Shown here: in pieces, positions 41,547-50,357 of the stretch
Position numbering within the stretch: the stretch's first letter is position 1
Layout of the letters: each line of letters starts with the position of its first letter
Source of the DNA: Dactylosporangium fulvum
GTDB lineage: Bacteria; Actinomycetota; Actinomycetes; Mycobacteriales; Micromonosporaceae
NCBI RefSeq assembly: GCF_025137375.1
Contig: NZ_CP073720.1
Location: 124,001-188,000, forward strand
DNA length: 64,000 nt
Reading direction: 5' to 3'
Notes under the pieces: generated by a model
What the model was told of the DNA's origin: nothing
Seen by the model: only the letters and a program-made list of their open reading frames with translations
The model's database searches: none
Position numbers and translations under genes: made by a program

Positions 41547-42716
41547 GTGGATGCTGGTTTGAAGCGGGAACTCGAGGCCAAGGTCGTCGCCGGGGAGCGG
41601 CTGAGCAGAGAGGACGGCGTCGCGCTCTACGAGAGCGACGATCTCGCCTGGCTCGGCGGCCTGGCGCACCGGGTGCGCACGGAGAAGAACGGCGACCGGG
41701 TGATGTTCAACGTCAACCGGCACCTCAACCTCACCAACGTCTGCTCGGCCAGCTGTGCGTATTGCTCCTTCCAGCGCAAGCCGGGCGAGAAGGACGCCTA
41801 CACCATGCGCATCCACGAGGCGGTGGCGAAGGCCAAGGAGATGGAGGGTGAGCAGCTCACCGAGTTGCACATCGTCAACGGCCTCCACCCGACGCTGCCG
41901 TGGAAGTACTACCCGAAGGTCCTGCGCGAGCTGAAGGCCGCGCTGCCCGGGGTCAACCTCAAGGCGTTCACCGCGACCGAGATCCAATGGTTCGAGAAGA
42001 TCTCCGGCCTGCCCGCCGACGAGATCCTCGACGAGCTCATCGACGCCGGCCTGGAGTCGCTGACCGGCGGCGGTGCCGAGATCTTCGACTGGGAGGTCCG
42101 GCAGCACATCGTCGACCACGCCACGCACTGGGAGGACTGGTCGCGGATCCACCGGCTGGCCCACAGCAAGGGCCTGCGCACGCCGTCGACGATGCTCTAC
42201 GGCCACATCGAGGAGCCGCGCCACCGGGTCGACCATGTCATGCGCCTGCGTGAGCTGCAGGACGAGACCGGCGGCTTCACGGTCTTCATCCCGCTGCGCT
42301 ATCAGCACGACTTCGTCGACTCCGCCGACGGCAAGATCCGCAACCGGCTGCAGGCCCGCACGAAGATGGCCAGCCCGGCGGAGTCGCTCAAGACGTTCGC
42401 CGTGTCGCGGCTGATGTTCGACAACGTGCCGCACGTCAAGTGCTTCTGGGTGATGCACGGCCTGTCGGTGGCCCAGCTGAGCCTGAACTTCGGCGTCGAC
42501 GACCTGGACGGCTCGGTGGTCGAGTACAAGATCACGCATGACGCCGACAGCTACGGCACGCCCAACACGATGCATCGCGAGGACCTGCTGCACCTCATCT
42601 GGGACGCGGGCTTCCAGCCGGTGGAGCGCAACACGCGCTACGAGATCGTCCGGGAGTACGACAAGCCGACGCCGCTTGCCGAGCGCCGTTCGGAGCCGCA
42701 GCAGATCTGGGCGTGA
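41547..42716 (+). CDS. mqnE: Aminofutalosine synthase MqnE
   Basis: 389 residues; a radical SAM enzyme that couples 3-((1-carboxyvinyl)oxy)benzoate to adenosine in futalosine-dependent menaquinone synthesis. The cluster-binding Cys66, Cys70 and Cys73 lie in TNVCSASCAYCSFQRKPGEK. Other MqnE hallmarks are LHIVNGLHPTLPW, LTGGGAEIFDWEVR, YGHIEEPRHRVDH and VEYKITHDAD. GTG 41547 gives MDAGLKRELE, the usual start. Together with mqnP/ubiD/ubiX it shows the organism uses the futalosine route. Confidence 0.95.
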   Translation: MDAGLKRELEAKVVAGERLSREDGVALYESDDLAWLGGLAHRVRTEKNGDRVMFNVNRHLNLTNVCSASCAYCSFQRKPGEKDAYTMRIHEAVAKAKEMEGEQLTELHIVNGLHPTLPWKYYPKVLRELKAALPGVNLKAFTATEIQWFEKISGLPADEILDELIDAGLESLTGGGAEIFDWEVRQHIVDHATHWEDWSRIHRLAHSKGLRTPSTMLYGHIEEPRHRVDHVMRLRELQDETGGFTVFIPLRYQHDFVDSADGKIRNRLQARTKMASPAESLKTFAVSRLMFDNVPHVKCFWVMHGLSVAQLSLNFGVDDLDGSVVEYKITHDADSYGTPNTMHREDLLHLIWDAGFQPVERNTRYEIVREYDKPTPLAERRSEPQQIWA

Positions 42717-42737
42717 CAGCGGCCGCGGAAAGCCGCC

Positions 42738-43700
42738 TCACAGGCCTCGGAGCGTCGCGACGATCCGGGTCACCGCGAGAGCGCAGCCCCAGGAGACGGT
42801 GACCCCGGCGCCGCCGTGCCCGTAGTTGTGGATCACGTCCAGGGCGCCGAGCCGCTCGTGCTCCAGGCGGACCGTCGGGCGGTTGGGGCGTATGCCGACG
42901 CGGTGGTCGAGCACCTTCGCGCCGGCCACGCGGGGCTCGATCGTCGCGCACTGGGCGACGATCTGCCGCGCCACGTCGGCGTCCGGCTCGCGGTCCCAGC
43001 TGCCGGGCTCGATGCTGCCGCCGAGCACCAGCTGCGCGCCGTGCGGCAGGTAGTAGATCGGCAACCGTGACTCGTCGTGCTCGCAGAAGAACTCGTCGAT
43101 CCCCGGGTTCTCCACCACCGCGAGCTGGCCGCGGGTCGGCACGATCGACGCGTCGCCGGTGAGCTTGCCCGCACCGGCGCCGGTGCAGTTGACCACGATC
43201 TCGTCGGGCGCGGCGGCCTGGGGGAAGGCGTCGATGGTCCGCTGCTCGACGGGCGTGCCGGTGGCGTCCAGGCGCCCGCGGAGGTATCGCAGGTAGACGG
43301 GCATGTCCACGAGCGGCGCCGAATACCACCAGCCGTTGCTGAATCCGGCGGGCAGCTCGTCGGGGGTCGCCGTCCGGTAGCCGGGCAACGGCGAGGCCCA
43401 CGCCGGTGGGGTCGTCGGCACCCGGGCCGCCTCCAGGCCGTGCACCGACCGCACGCCCGTCGACGCCACGTCCGCCGCCAAATCCAAAAGGATCTGTCGG
43501 GTTTCATCACTCCACGACAGGACGCGTTCGTCTTGAGACAAATAGGGGCCCCAGATCGCGCCCGCGGCGCATGACGTGGTGCTGAGATCCACTTCCTCGG
43601 CAACCATCCTGACCTGATATCCGGCCTCTGCCAGGCAAATCGCTGTCGTCAATCCTGACACGCCGGCACCGACCACCACGACCCCGCGTCCGGTGTGCAT
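42738..43700 (-). CDS. FAD-dependent D-amino-acid oxidase family protein
   Basis: 320 residues. The N-terminal dinucleotide motif is VVVVGAGVSGLTTAICLAEAG. The DAO family segments are AGAIWGPY, VVNCTGAGAGKL, RGQLAVV, YYLPHGAQLVLGG, and near the C-terminus RVGIRPNRPTVRLE and VIHNYGHGGAGVTVSWGCA. It would oxidise D-amino acids to 2-oxo acids with peroxide release. ATG 43700 starts just before the FAD motif. It is convergent with mqnE. Confidence 0.9.
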   Translation of the reverse strand: MHTGRGVVVVGAGVSGLTTAICLAEAGYQVRMVAEEVDLSTTSCAAGAIWGPYLSQDERVLSWSDETRQILLDLAADVASTGVRSVHGLEAARVPTTPPAWASPLPGYRTATPDELPAGFSNGWWYSAPLVDMPVYLRYLRGRLDATGTPVEQRTIDAFPQAAAPDEIVVNCTGAGAGKLTGDASIVPTRGQLAVVENPGIDEFFCEHDESRLPIYYLPHGAQLVLGGSIEPGSWDREPDADVARQIVAQCATIEPRVAGAKVLDHRVGIRPNRPTVRLEHERLGALDVIHNYGHGGAGVTVSWGCALAVTRIVATLRGL

Positions 43701-43808
43701 GAGACGACAGTAGGCCATTGTCGTCATCAAGTGAATACGGGCGGTTGCATAGATCCATGGAGATGAGGTGGAATCGAATCTCGCCGACGGACAGCCTTGG
43801 GGGTGGCG

Positions 43809-44795
43809 ATGTCGGAATGGCCGTCGGCCGGCACCTTTCTGGTGCTGGGTGAGGTGCACACCGCGCTGCTGCAGAGTTCGGCCGCGTTGCCGGTCAACGC
43901 GTGCGAGCGGCTGGTCCGGCTGATCGGCGGGGAGCGGATCCGCCGCTTCGAGCGGCCCATCGCGCACGTCGCCTCGCCGAGCGTGCTGACCGGTGTCGAC
44001 TGCCGGCTCGCCACCCGCGACGGGGCGAAGGTGCGGGCCATCGGCACCGTCGAGAGCCGGGTCGCGATCACGGGCGGTCACCTGCTGCAGGCCTCCTCGC
44101 GGGTGTGCCTGGAGCCGAGCGCGGCCCGCCGCCGGCTGCCCTGGTCGCACTACCTGGCCCGGCCCGGCCGGGCCGAGGTCATCGCCAAGCGGCTCAACGC
44201 CGCGGACCTGGCGCAGAGCTTCGTCCAGGGTGAGCTCCGGGCGGACCACGACGACACCGTGCTCGACCTGGCCAGCGTGACCACGCGCCTGGTCGACGAG
44301 GTGCAGAAGTCACCCGCCCTGGACCGGCGGGCGCCGCTGCGCGCCGGCCGGACCAGGCTCCGGTGGGCGGCGGTGGTCGCAGAGGGAGAGGTACGGGGCC
44401 CGTCGCTGGTGGTTGAGAGCGGCGGGGTACGGACGTTGGTGGTGCAGTGCCGCGCCGTCGATGTCGACACGATCGGTGACTTCAGTGACGATGTCGCGCT
44501 GCACGACTGGCTGCTGACCACCCTGCTCCATGTGATCGAGAGCAGCCGCATGGGGAACGACGATCATGCCAAGGTGATGACCCGGCTCCGTCCGGCGGTC
44601 GAACACCTGCTGCACCTGTGGATGCCCGAGGCGCGGCTGAGCCGGGACGAGGTGGGCGCGCAACTGTGGCGCAGCCTCGAGAACCGGCCCGGGATGAGTC
44701 GTCAATGGCGGTCGTGTGTCGATCGGATCAGGGACCAACTGGCGCTGAACACGATCGCGTTGTTCGGCGAACGGCTCGGGGAGGTCGGCAGATGA
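43809..44795 (+). CDS. SCO2521-like family protein (undescribed locus)
   Basis: 328 residues, soluble, with no motif of known function. Its beta-rich N-terminal half (FLVLGEVHTALLQSSAALPV; VRAIGTVESRVAITGGHLLQASSRV; PWSHYLARPGR) and helical C-terminus resemble the Streptomyces SCO2521 family, by recall, and the gene context supports this. ATG 43809 sits two bases behind GGGGGTGG. It is translationally coupled (ATGA) to the two-TM gene that follows and convergent with four further genes of the same conserved set. Confidence 0.65.
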   Translation: MSEWPSAGTFLVLGEVHTALLQSSAALPVNACERLVRLIGGERIRRFERPIAHVASPSVLTGVDCRLATRDGAKVRAIGTVESRVAITGGHLLQASSRVCLEPSAARRRLPWSHYLARPGRAEVIAKRLNAADLAQSFVQGELRADHDDTVLDLASVTTRLVDEVQKSPALDRRAPLRAGRTRLRWAAVVAEGEVRGPSLVVESGGVRTLVVQCRAVDVDTIGDFSDDVALHDWLLTTLLHVIESSRMGNDDHAKVMTRLRPAVEHLLHLWMPEARLSRDEVGAQLWRSLENRPGMSRQWRSCVDRIRDQLALNTIALFGERLGEVGR

Positions 44796-45898
44796 CCGAG
44801 GGGGAGTCGGCGCGCCCACGTGACCTCGTGGCGCAGTCGAAGATCATCAAGAAAATGTTCTTGTCGGTGGGGATCGGCAGCATCGCGTACCTGCTCACGA
44901 ACATACTGATCGACGGGATCGGCGAGCAGCAGATCTGGGTGATCACGCTGTCGCTGCTGATCGGTGGCGTGACGTTTCTGACGCAGTTTCTGCACGATCT
45001 GGAAAAGCGGATGGAGACGGTGGAAAACGCCGAATCCGAGCATTCACGCCGGGTCGGCCTGTTGGTCGACTCGCGGTTCACCGCGATCAATGACGTGGTG
45101 CGGGAGCGGTTCGTCGAGATCGACCAGGTGGTGCAGGGCGGCTTCGCGAAGATCAACGAGGCGACGCAGTTGTTCGGCCTCGTCGAGGCGTCCGCGCTGC
45201 GTACCGATGCCGTGACCCAGCTCGTACGACACTCGACACAGATCGATCCGCAGGCTCCCGACCTGGTGTTCCGGTTCGCCCAGGCCGAGATCAGCCGGAT
45301 GTCGGAGTTCCTCAAGGAGCTCAGCGAAGGCGGCAACGTCACCTACGAGGGCGAGGACCGCGACTGGATGCTGTCCCTGGCCGCGAACTGCCGGTCGACC
45401 ATCGACGCCATCAGCCTCACCACGGTGGATGCCCGGGGATCGGGGTTCGTCGACGGCAGCCTGTGGACCAGCGACCTCGGTCAGCGGTACCTCGAGGTGC
45501 AGCGCGACGCGCTCGATCGCGGAGTGCGCATCCGCCGGGTCTTCATCCTCGACCGGCCGGGGCTCGCCGACGACCCGATGTTCATGGAGAACTGCCTGCT
45601 CCAGCAGGAGATGGGCATCGAGGTGCGGCTGCTGGACACCCACGCCATCCCGGGCACCCGGCGCAGCTCACTGTTCGACTTCATCCTCTTCGACGATGTG
45701 ATCAGCTACGAGTCGACGCCGGCGTCGAGCATCGACGGCTCGATCCGCCCGACGATCGTCACCACGCGCCTCGAACTGCGGGCCAGCCGGGTCAAGGACC
45801 GGCTCCTGCGGTTCAAGGACCTCTACAACTCGGCCCGCCCGATCGTCCACTCAGCCGGTGAAAACGTACTGAAGGCGGTCGACCGCGGCGAGCGGTAG
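44792..45898 (+). CDS. Two-TM protein with phospholipase-D-like C-terminal domain
   Basis: 368 residues. Two membrane helices (about 22-40 and 46-64) precede a coiled coil (about 66-140; LEKRMETVENAESEHSRRVG) and an alpha/beta domain (about 175-355). The order of segments in that domain (STIDAISLTTVD, GVRIRRVFILDRPG, EMGIEVRLLD, DFILFDDVISYES) resembles pseudo-phospholipase-D proteins of Actinobacteria. No HKD motif is seen, so a catalytic role is doubtful. The gene overlaps its upstream partner by 4 bp and its convergent neighbour by 48 bp. It is probably the membrane component of the SCO2521-type locus. Confidence 0.6.
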   Translation: MTEGESARPRDLVAQSKIIKKMFLSVGIGSIAYLLTNILIDGIGEQQIWVITLSLLIGGVTFLTQFLHDLEKRMETVENAESEHSRRVGLLVDSRFTAINDVVRERFVEIDQVVQGGFAKINEATQLFGLVEASALRTDAVTQLVRHSTQIDPQAPDLVFRFAQAEISRMSEFLKELSEGGNVTYEGEDRDWMLSLAANCRSTIDAISLTTVDARGSGFVDGSLWTSDLGQRYLEVQRDALDRGVRIRRVFILDRPGLADDPMFMENCLLQQEMGIEVRLLDTHAIPGTRRSSLFDFILFDDVISYESTPASSIDGSIRPTIVTTRLELRASRVKDRLLRFKDLYNSARPIVHSAGENVLKAVDRGER

Positions 45899-46807
45899 GG
45901 CGATGCCCTCGTCCCTGCCACGCCGGACGACGTCCTCATTGAGACCCGCTTCGATCGCCACCTGACTCAGGATGGTCCGGACCGCCTGTTCGGTGGCGAA
46001 GAAGCGGCTGCCGAGAACGGAGAGGGAGCGGTATGCGCTGAAGGGCGCCGCGTCCGGATTGACCTGCATGACGGCGGGCAGGCGCCCCCACTCGCTCGGG
46101 TAGGCGCCCTCCCACGCCCGGGGCACCGCGACCGCCCGCCCCTCGTAGCGCACCAGTCCCAGCCGCAGCAGCTGCCAGACCGAGGCGAGATACGCGCACG
46201 ACCAGCGCCGATGCCGGTCCGGCTCGTCCCAGAGCTGCACGTCGACGAAGACCGAGTGCCGGTTCGCCGCGTTCTGCACCGGCGGCCGCCACGGCTGCAG
46301 CCCGCCCATCGCCTCCCCGCCGGTGACGGACGGCGAGCGCTCACCGTTGCTCAACCAGCCGCTCTCGCCGACCGGCGGGCGGGAGCCGTTGGTGCCCGGC
46401 GGCGGGTCGGCGACGATCCGCTCCTCGACCAGCCGAGCCAGCTCGACCCCGTCGGCCTCCGCGCACGCCGACTCCCGGGCGATGTAGTCGATGCGCACGC
46501 CGTTGGCGTCGGCGGCGGCGAGCAGCATCGGCAGGATCTCGCTCGGCGGCTGTTTCGGCCCGAAGTAGTCGTCGATCAGGAAACACGTGCTGATGCGCAC
46601 CGACCGGCCGGTCACCGACCTGCGATGGATGTCCGTCGCCGCGGCGATCCACGGCGCGAGCTGCGCGAAGTGCGCCTTGAGCCGCTCGGGTCCGTCGCGG
46701 AAGTCCTCGAAGTACAGGTGGCCGGCCTCGATCGACAGGTGCGACAACGGCAGGGAGGCGCTGCGCGGCTCCGCGCCCGCCTCCCGGAACGTCGCCGCCT
46801 GATGCAT
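45851..46807 (-). CDS. SCO2522-like family protein
   Basis: 318 residues, soluble, function unknown. Notable segments are LSHLSIEAGHLYFEDF at the start, VRISTCFLIDDYF (about 70-82, a possible acidic site), a variable Pro/Gly-rich loop (about 135-170), and VFVDVQLWDEPDRHRRWSCA. It resembles the Streptomyces SCO2522 family (recall). Its ATG directly follows the stop of the P-loop gene with no spacer, so it is the last gene of a tight four-gene operon (methyltransferase, 613-residue protein, P-loop protein, this gene). Confidence 0.65.
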   Translation of the reverse strand: MHQAATFREAGAEPRSASLPLSHLSIEAGHLYFEDFRDGPERLKAHFAQLAPWIAAATDIHRRSVTGRSVRISTCFLIDDYFGPKQPPSEILPMLLAAADANGVRIDYIARESACAEADGVELARLVEERIVADPPPGTNGSRPPVGESGWLSNGERSPSVTGGEAMGGLQPWRPPVQNAANRHSVFVDVQLWDEPDRHRRWSCAYLASVWQLLRLGLVRYEGRAVAVPRAWEGAYPSEWGRLPAVMQVNPDAAPFSAYRSLSVLGSRFFATEQAVRTILSQVAIEAGLNEDVVRRGRDEGIALPLAAVDRLQYVFTG

Positions 46808-47725
46808 CTACAGCCCTTCCCAGGCGGTGTCGTCGACGAGCCGCTGTGCGAGCCGGTCAAACGCGTCGAGCGTCTCCTGGTTGGCGATCTGGCGCAGCTT
46901 CACGTCGTCGTCGGCGATGAGCTGCTCGCGCCACTGCAGCACCGGGTCGAGCGGCACGCTGCCCAGGACCAGCGTGCGGCCCAGGCCGACCTTGCCGGCG
47001 AGCCGCTGCAGCTCGTAGTTGCAGTCCTCCAGCCACGCGATCTGGGCCGGGCGCAGGCCGGCGAGGTCGTCGGAGCTGGGGTCGACGACGGCGGTGCGGA
47101 CGAAGCGGATCTGCCGGGTCAGCTCGTCGCGGTCGTGGCCGAACCGCACCCCGGTCTCGAGGATGCCCTGCTCGCCGAAGACCAGGTCGGCGGCCGAGAT
47201 GATGTGCTGGCGGGTCCATCGGTGGAAGACCAGCCAGCGGCTGGTGGTCGAGCGCAGCTGCGGTTCGGCGGTCGCGGCCAGCACGGTCTCCACCGCATGT
47301 GAACGACCGGCACTGAGGTCGATGAGCGAGATCTCGAACTCCTCCTCCAGCTTGAGGAAGAGGTCGGCGCAGCGCTGCACCATCTCGGGCGAACCCGGCA
47401 GCTCGCCGCCGCCGCTGTCGCCGGGGAAGAGGACCAGCCGGCCGGACCGCAGTGGCTGGTGGCGCAGCGACTCGCCCTCGGACTCCGACCAGACGTCGAC
47501 CGAATACGGCTCGCCGATGCGGCCCTGCAGGTAGGAGTGCAGGCCACGGCCGCGCTTGCCGTGCAACAGCCCCTCGATCTGGAACACGGTGCCCGCCGTC
47601 GGCGAACCGAAGTCGAAGTCGAGGTAGCAGACGTCGCCGCCCTGCAGCGCGCGCCGATAGACGATGTTGCTGCTGGTCACCGACCGGCCGGTGCCGCCCT
47701 TGTCCGATGTGGCGAAGACGAGCAT
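46808..47725 (-). CDS. SCO2523-like variant P-loop ATPase (ParA/MinD-like)
   Basis: 305 residues. The N-terminus reads LVFATSDKGGTGRSVTSSN: a deviant Walker A of the ParA/MinD/SIMIBI class (KGGxGKS) in which the usual second Lys is Arg14, while the signature Lys9 is kept. A Walker B-like strand ISLIDLSAGRS and an A' region CYLDFDFGSPTAG are present. The family is named in databases as a variant P-loop protein of the SCO2523 type (recall). It would act as a nucleotide-dependent switch or localisation factor for its partners. ATG 47725 lies one base after the upstream gene's stop; GTG 47740 is less likely. Confidence 0.7.
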   Translation of the reverse strand: MLVFATSDKGGTGRSVTSSNIVYRRALQGGDVCYLDFDFGSPTAGTVFQIEGLLHGKRGRGLHSYLQGRIGEPYSVDVWSESEGESLRHQPLRSGRLVLFPGDSGGGELPGSPEMVQRCADLFLKLEEEFEISLIDLSAGRSHAVETVLAATAEPQLRSTTSRWLVFHRWTRQHIISAADLVFGEQGILETGVRFGHDRDELTRQIRFVRTAVVDPSSDDLAGLRPAQIAWLEDCNYELQRLAGKVGLGRTLVLGSVPLDPVLQWREQLIADDDVKLRQIANQETLDAFDRLAQRLVDDTAWEGL

Positions 47726-47726
47726 G

Positions 47727-49568
47727 TCACCGCATCCCACTGGCGTCGCGCCGGGCGGCGCTGAGCCGGTCGAGGTCGACGAGGACCTGGGCGGCGAGGG
47801 CGGCGGCGGTGCCCGGCCGGGTCCGCAAGACGTCGTGCGCCCGGCGCAGGGTCGCGCCGGCCGACTTCAACGCGTCGCGCATCGAGGGACCGGAGTCGGC
47901 GGAGATGCGCAGTAGCTCCTGGTCGTAGATGTGATCGGCCTCGGAGAGCAGGTCGGTCGCCTGGGCGACCAGCGCCGGGCTGCGCAGCGGCGGGCTGTCG
48001 ATGAGTGTGGCCGCGGCGACGAGGCAGCTGATGACCCGCTCCGAGTAGTACCAGGACGCGGCCTCGTCGGACGGGGGCAGGCTGGGGTAGATCGCCGACG
48101 GCTGGTCCCACAGCCCGGCCGCCGGCCCCTGCTCGATGCGGCGCCGGGTGACATGCTCCCAGACCTCGTCGATGAGGTTCGTCATCTCGTTGCGCAGGTC
48201 GACCCGGTTGAGCAGGGCGGCCACCCGCAGCGTCTGCTTGAGCAGTTGGGTGGAGAAGTCGGCCAGCTCCCAGCTGAGCATCGGGCCGCCGACCTCTTCG
48301 CTGCCGTCGAGCTGGAACGGGAAGCCGGGCAGGTGCAGGGCGATCGCCGGGTCGTCGGCGGAGATCGGGCGGCGGGTGATGCGGGACCGCTCGGCGAGCT
48401 CCTCGAGCACCTGGCCGATCCGCACCGGGTCGGACTCGTTGCTGACCTTGTTGACGGTCATGTCGAGCACGACCATGGACGAGACGAGCAGGCTCAGGTA
48501 GTCGGACTGGGAGCCGTCGACCGTCATCCACGGCACGTTTTCCAGCGGCCAGCCGCTGTCGCCGAAGCGCGCGATCTTCGACCAGTAGGAGAGGGTCAGG
48601 TCATACCGGATCTGGAGGGCCCGGGACAGGCGCTGCTGCTCCTCGTCGAGCAGGCCCAGCAGGCGGGTGCGCTCGGAGAACAGGTGCTGCATGCAGTCGA
48701 GCGCCACCGCGGTGAAGTAGGCGTAGGGCGCGGCGAGGGCGTAGCCCGCCGGTTGGTGGATGCCGGTCTCGTTGGTGTCGACCTGCGGCGCGCCCTTGGT
48801 GATGCCCCAGGACCAGCCGCACTCGAAGACCTTGTTGTCGTTGTCGAGATCCGGCACCTCACCGAGGCCGAACGTCACGTCGCGCAGACCGGCCCGGATC
48901 TCCTCAACGGTGGCCTGGAACTCCAGCCGGATGCGGTTTTTCGGCTGGCGCGCCTGGTTGATCATCTGGAGCAGGTTGACGCCCTCTTGCGACTCCGGGT
49001 CGAGCACGTTGACCGTGAAACTGCGCATCAGGCCGATCATGGCGCCGGTCAGCCGCCGGCTCGCCAGTGTCTCGATGGTGCGGACCTCGTCGCGGAGGTT
49101 GGGCCGGGTGAGCACCCGGCGGAACACCTTGGCGAAACCGATGATCGCCAGGGAGAGCCGGATGGAGATCGCGAACGAGTCGACCACGTCGAGGGCGCGC
49201 TGCGTCTCGGTCGGTTCACCCGATTCGGCGGCGGTGAAGTAGCTGCCGCCACCGTAGGTCGGGCGCCCCTCCTCGTCGATGTAGGTGGTGAGGTACTCGT
49301 GGATGACCCGCATGAGCACCTGCGGGATCTCGACGCTGTCGCCGATCGCCTCGAGCGAGTGCTCGACGTCCTCGGCGGTCTCGTTGGGCAGGTCCAGCTT
49401 GAACGTCGGAACCTCGGTCGCCGGCCCCATCAGGCACAGCAACTGCTCCGCGTCGCTGATGGAATTGCGCTGGCGCCGGCCTTCCCAGACCCAGGTGCCC
49501 TTCTGAAAGGACGAACGCGCCACGGCGCGCCATGATTCGAGCAGCTGTTGACGGGGTTGGATCCTCAT
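47727..49568 (-). CDS. SCO2524-like family protein
   Basis: 613 residues, mostly alpha-helical, with no signal peptide or clear membrane helix. No known domain is recognised. The N-terminus (RQQLLESWRAVARSSFQKGTW) is basic. The region around 260-300 contains GLGEVPDLDNDNKVFECGWSWGI. The C-terminal third is helical and Leu/Ala-rich. It matches the SCO2524 family by length and context (recall). A GGGAGG site precedes ATG 49568. It is the largest protein of the locus and a likely scaffold or effector. Confidence 0.65.
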   Translation of the reverse strand: MRIQPRQQLLESWRAVARSSFQKGTWVWEGRRQRNSISDAEQLLCLMGPATEVPTFKLDLPNETAEDVEHSLEAIGDSVEIPQVLMRVIHEYLTTYIDEEGRPTYGGGSYFTAAESGEPTETQRALDVVDSFAISIRLSLAIIGFAKVFRRVLTRPNLRDEVRTIETLASRRLTGAMIGLMRSFTVNVLDPESQEGVNLLQMINQARQPKNRIRLEFQATVEEIRAGLRDVTFGLGEVPDLDNDNKVFECGWSWGITKGAPQVDTNETGIHQPAGYALAAPYAYFTAVALDCMQHLFSERTRLLGLLDEEQQRLSRALQIRYDLTLSYWSKIARFGDSGWPLENVPWMTVDGSQSDYLSLLVSSMVVLDMTVNKVSNESDPVRIGQVLEELAERSRITRRPISADDPAIALHLPGFPFQLDGSEEVGGPMLSWELADFSTQLLKQTLRVAALLNRVDLRNEMTNLIDEVWEHVTRRRIEQGPAAGLWDQPSAIYPSLPPSDEAASWYYSERVISCLVAAATLIDSPPLRSPALVAQATDLLSEADHIYDQELLRISADSGPSMRDALKSAGATLRRAHDVLRTRPGTAAALAAQVLVDLDRLSAARRDASGMR

Positions 49569-49589
49569 GGGCCTCCCACCACGCGCTTT

Positions 49590-50357
49590 TCAGTCGATGG
49601 CCGCACCCGCCCGCCCAAGGGCGAGGATCATGCCTTTGTATTGCGCCTTGATGACCTGACCCGAGAATACCGGCTGGACGTCGACCTCTTCAACGATCGG
49701 ATCCAGGTTTCGCCGCACATCGGCGACCGTCACCGACACCGCGGGATAGCGGATCCCACCGACGGAGTAGCCCGGCGACTGGGCCATGAAGGCGGCCGCG
49801 AATGGCGCGCCGGGACGCAGCGCGTGGACGAACTTCTCCAGGGCCTCGGCGAATTCTTCGGGGCGTTCGGACATCGACTCGGCGACGAAGAACATCGTGC
49901 CCAGGTCCCAGCGGCGCCGCTCGAGCTCGAAGAGATCACCCGGCTGGACGTGCACCTTCGCCGCCTCGACGCGCGGGTCGACGCCGCTGTACGGCGAGTC
50001 CTCCTTGGTTGCCAGCTCCGCCCAGAACGGATCCCAGATCGCGTCGTAATTCGGCAGCTGAGTCTGCAGCCAGGCCAAATTTGATCGACTGCGCTCGAAC
50101 AGTGTTACACTGTCGCAGAACGGCAGCATCGCCATCATCGGGTAAAGGTTCGCGCCGGCGCCGACGTCCACGCCGTGCGCCCCTGGCGCCGGAGCGTGGG
50201 TGACGAAGAAATCTCGCACCATCTGCAAGATTTGGCGATCGTCCTCGATGAGCGTGGCGTAGTTGTCCTGCACGTACTGCGCGGGGTTGAACGAATCCCA
50301 GGGATAAGCCGAATTGGCATGCTCGTGCCCGGTGATCGTCGGTGTCCCCACGTTCAT
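49590..50357 (-). CDS. SCO2525-like SAM-dependent methyltransferase
   Basis: 255 residues. A class I methyltransferase core has motif [16 protein letters not shown] (about 60-74) and later LGTMFFVAESMSE and LRPGAPFAAAFMAQS. The N-terminal YVQDNYATLIEDDRQILQMV lid resembles the NNMT/PNMT/TEMT small-molecule methyltransferases. It is the first gene of the four-gene minus-strand operon, 21 bp before the 613-residue gene, and the family occurs with SCO2521-2524 in other Actinobacteria (recall). The substrate is unknown. Confidence 0.75.
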   Translation of the reverse strand: MNVGTPTITGHEHANSAYPWDSFNPAQYVQDNYATLIEDDRQILQMVRDFFVTHAPAPGAHGVDVGAGANLYPMMAMLPFCDSVTLFERSRSNLAWLQTQLPNYDAIWDPFWAELATKEDSPYSGVDPRVEAAKVHVQPGDLFELERRRWDLGTMFFVAESMSERPEEFAEALEKFVHALRPGAPFAAAFMAQSPGYSVGGIRYPAVSVTVADVRRNLDPIVEEVDVQPVFSGQVIKAQYKGMILALGRAGAAID

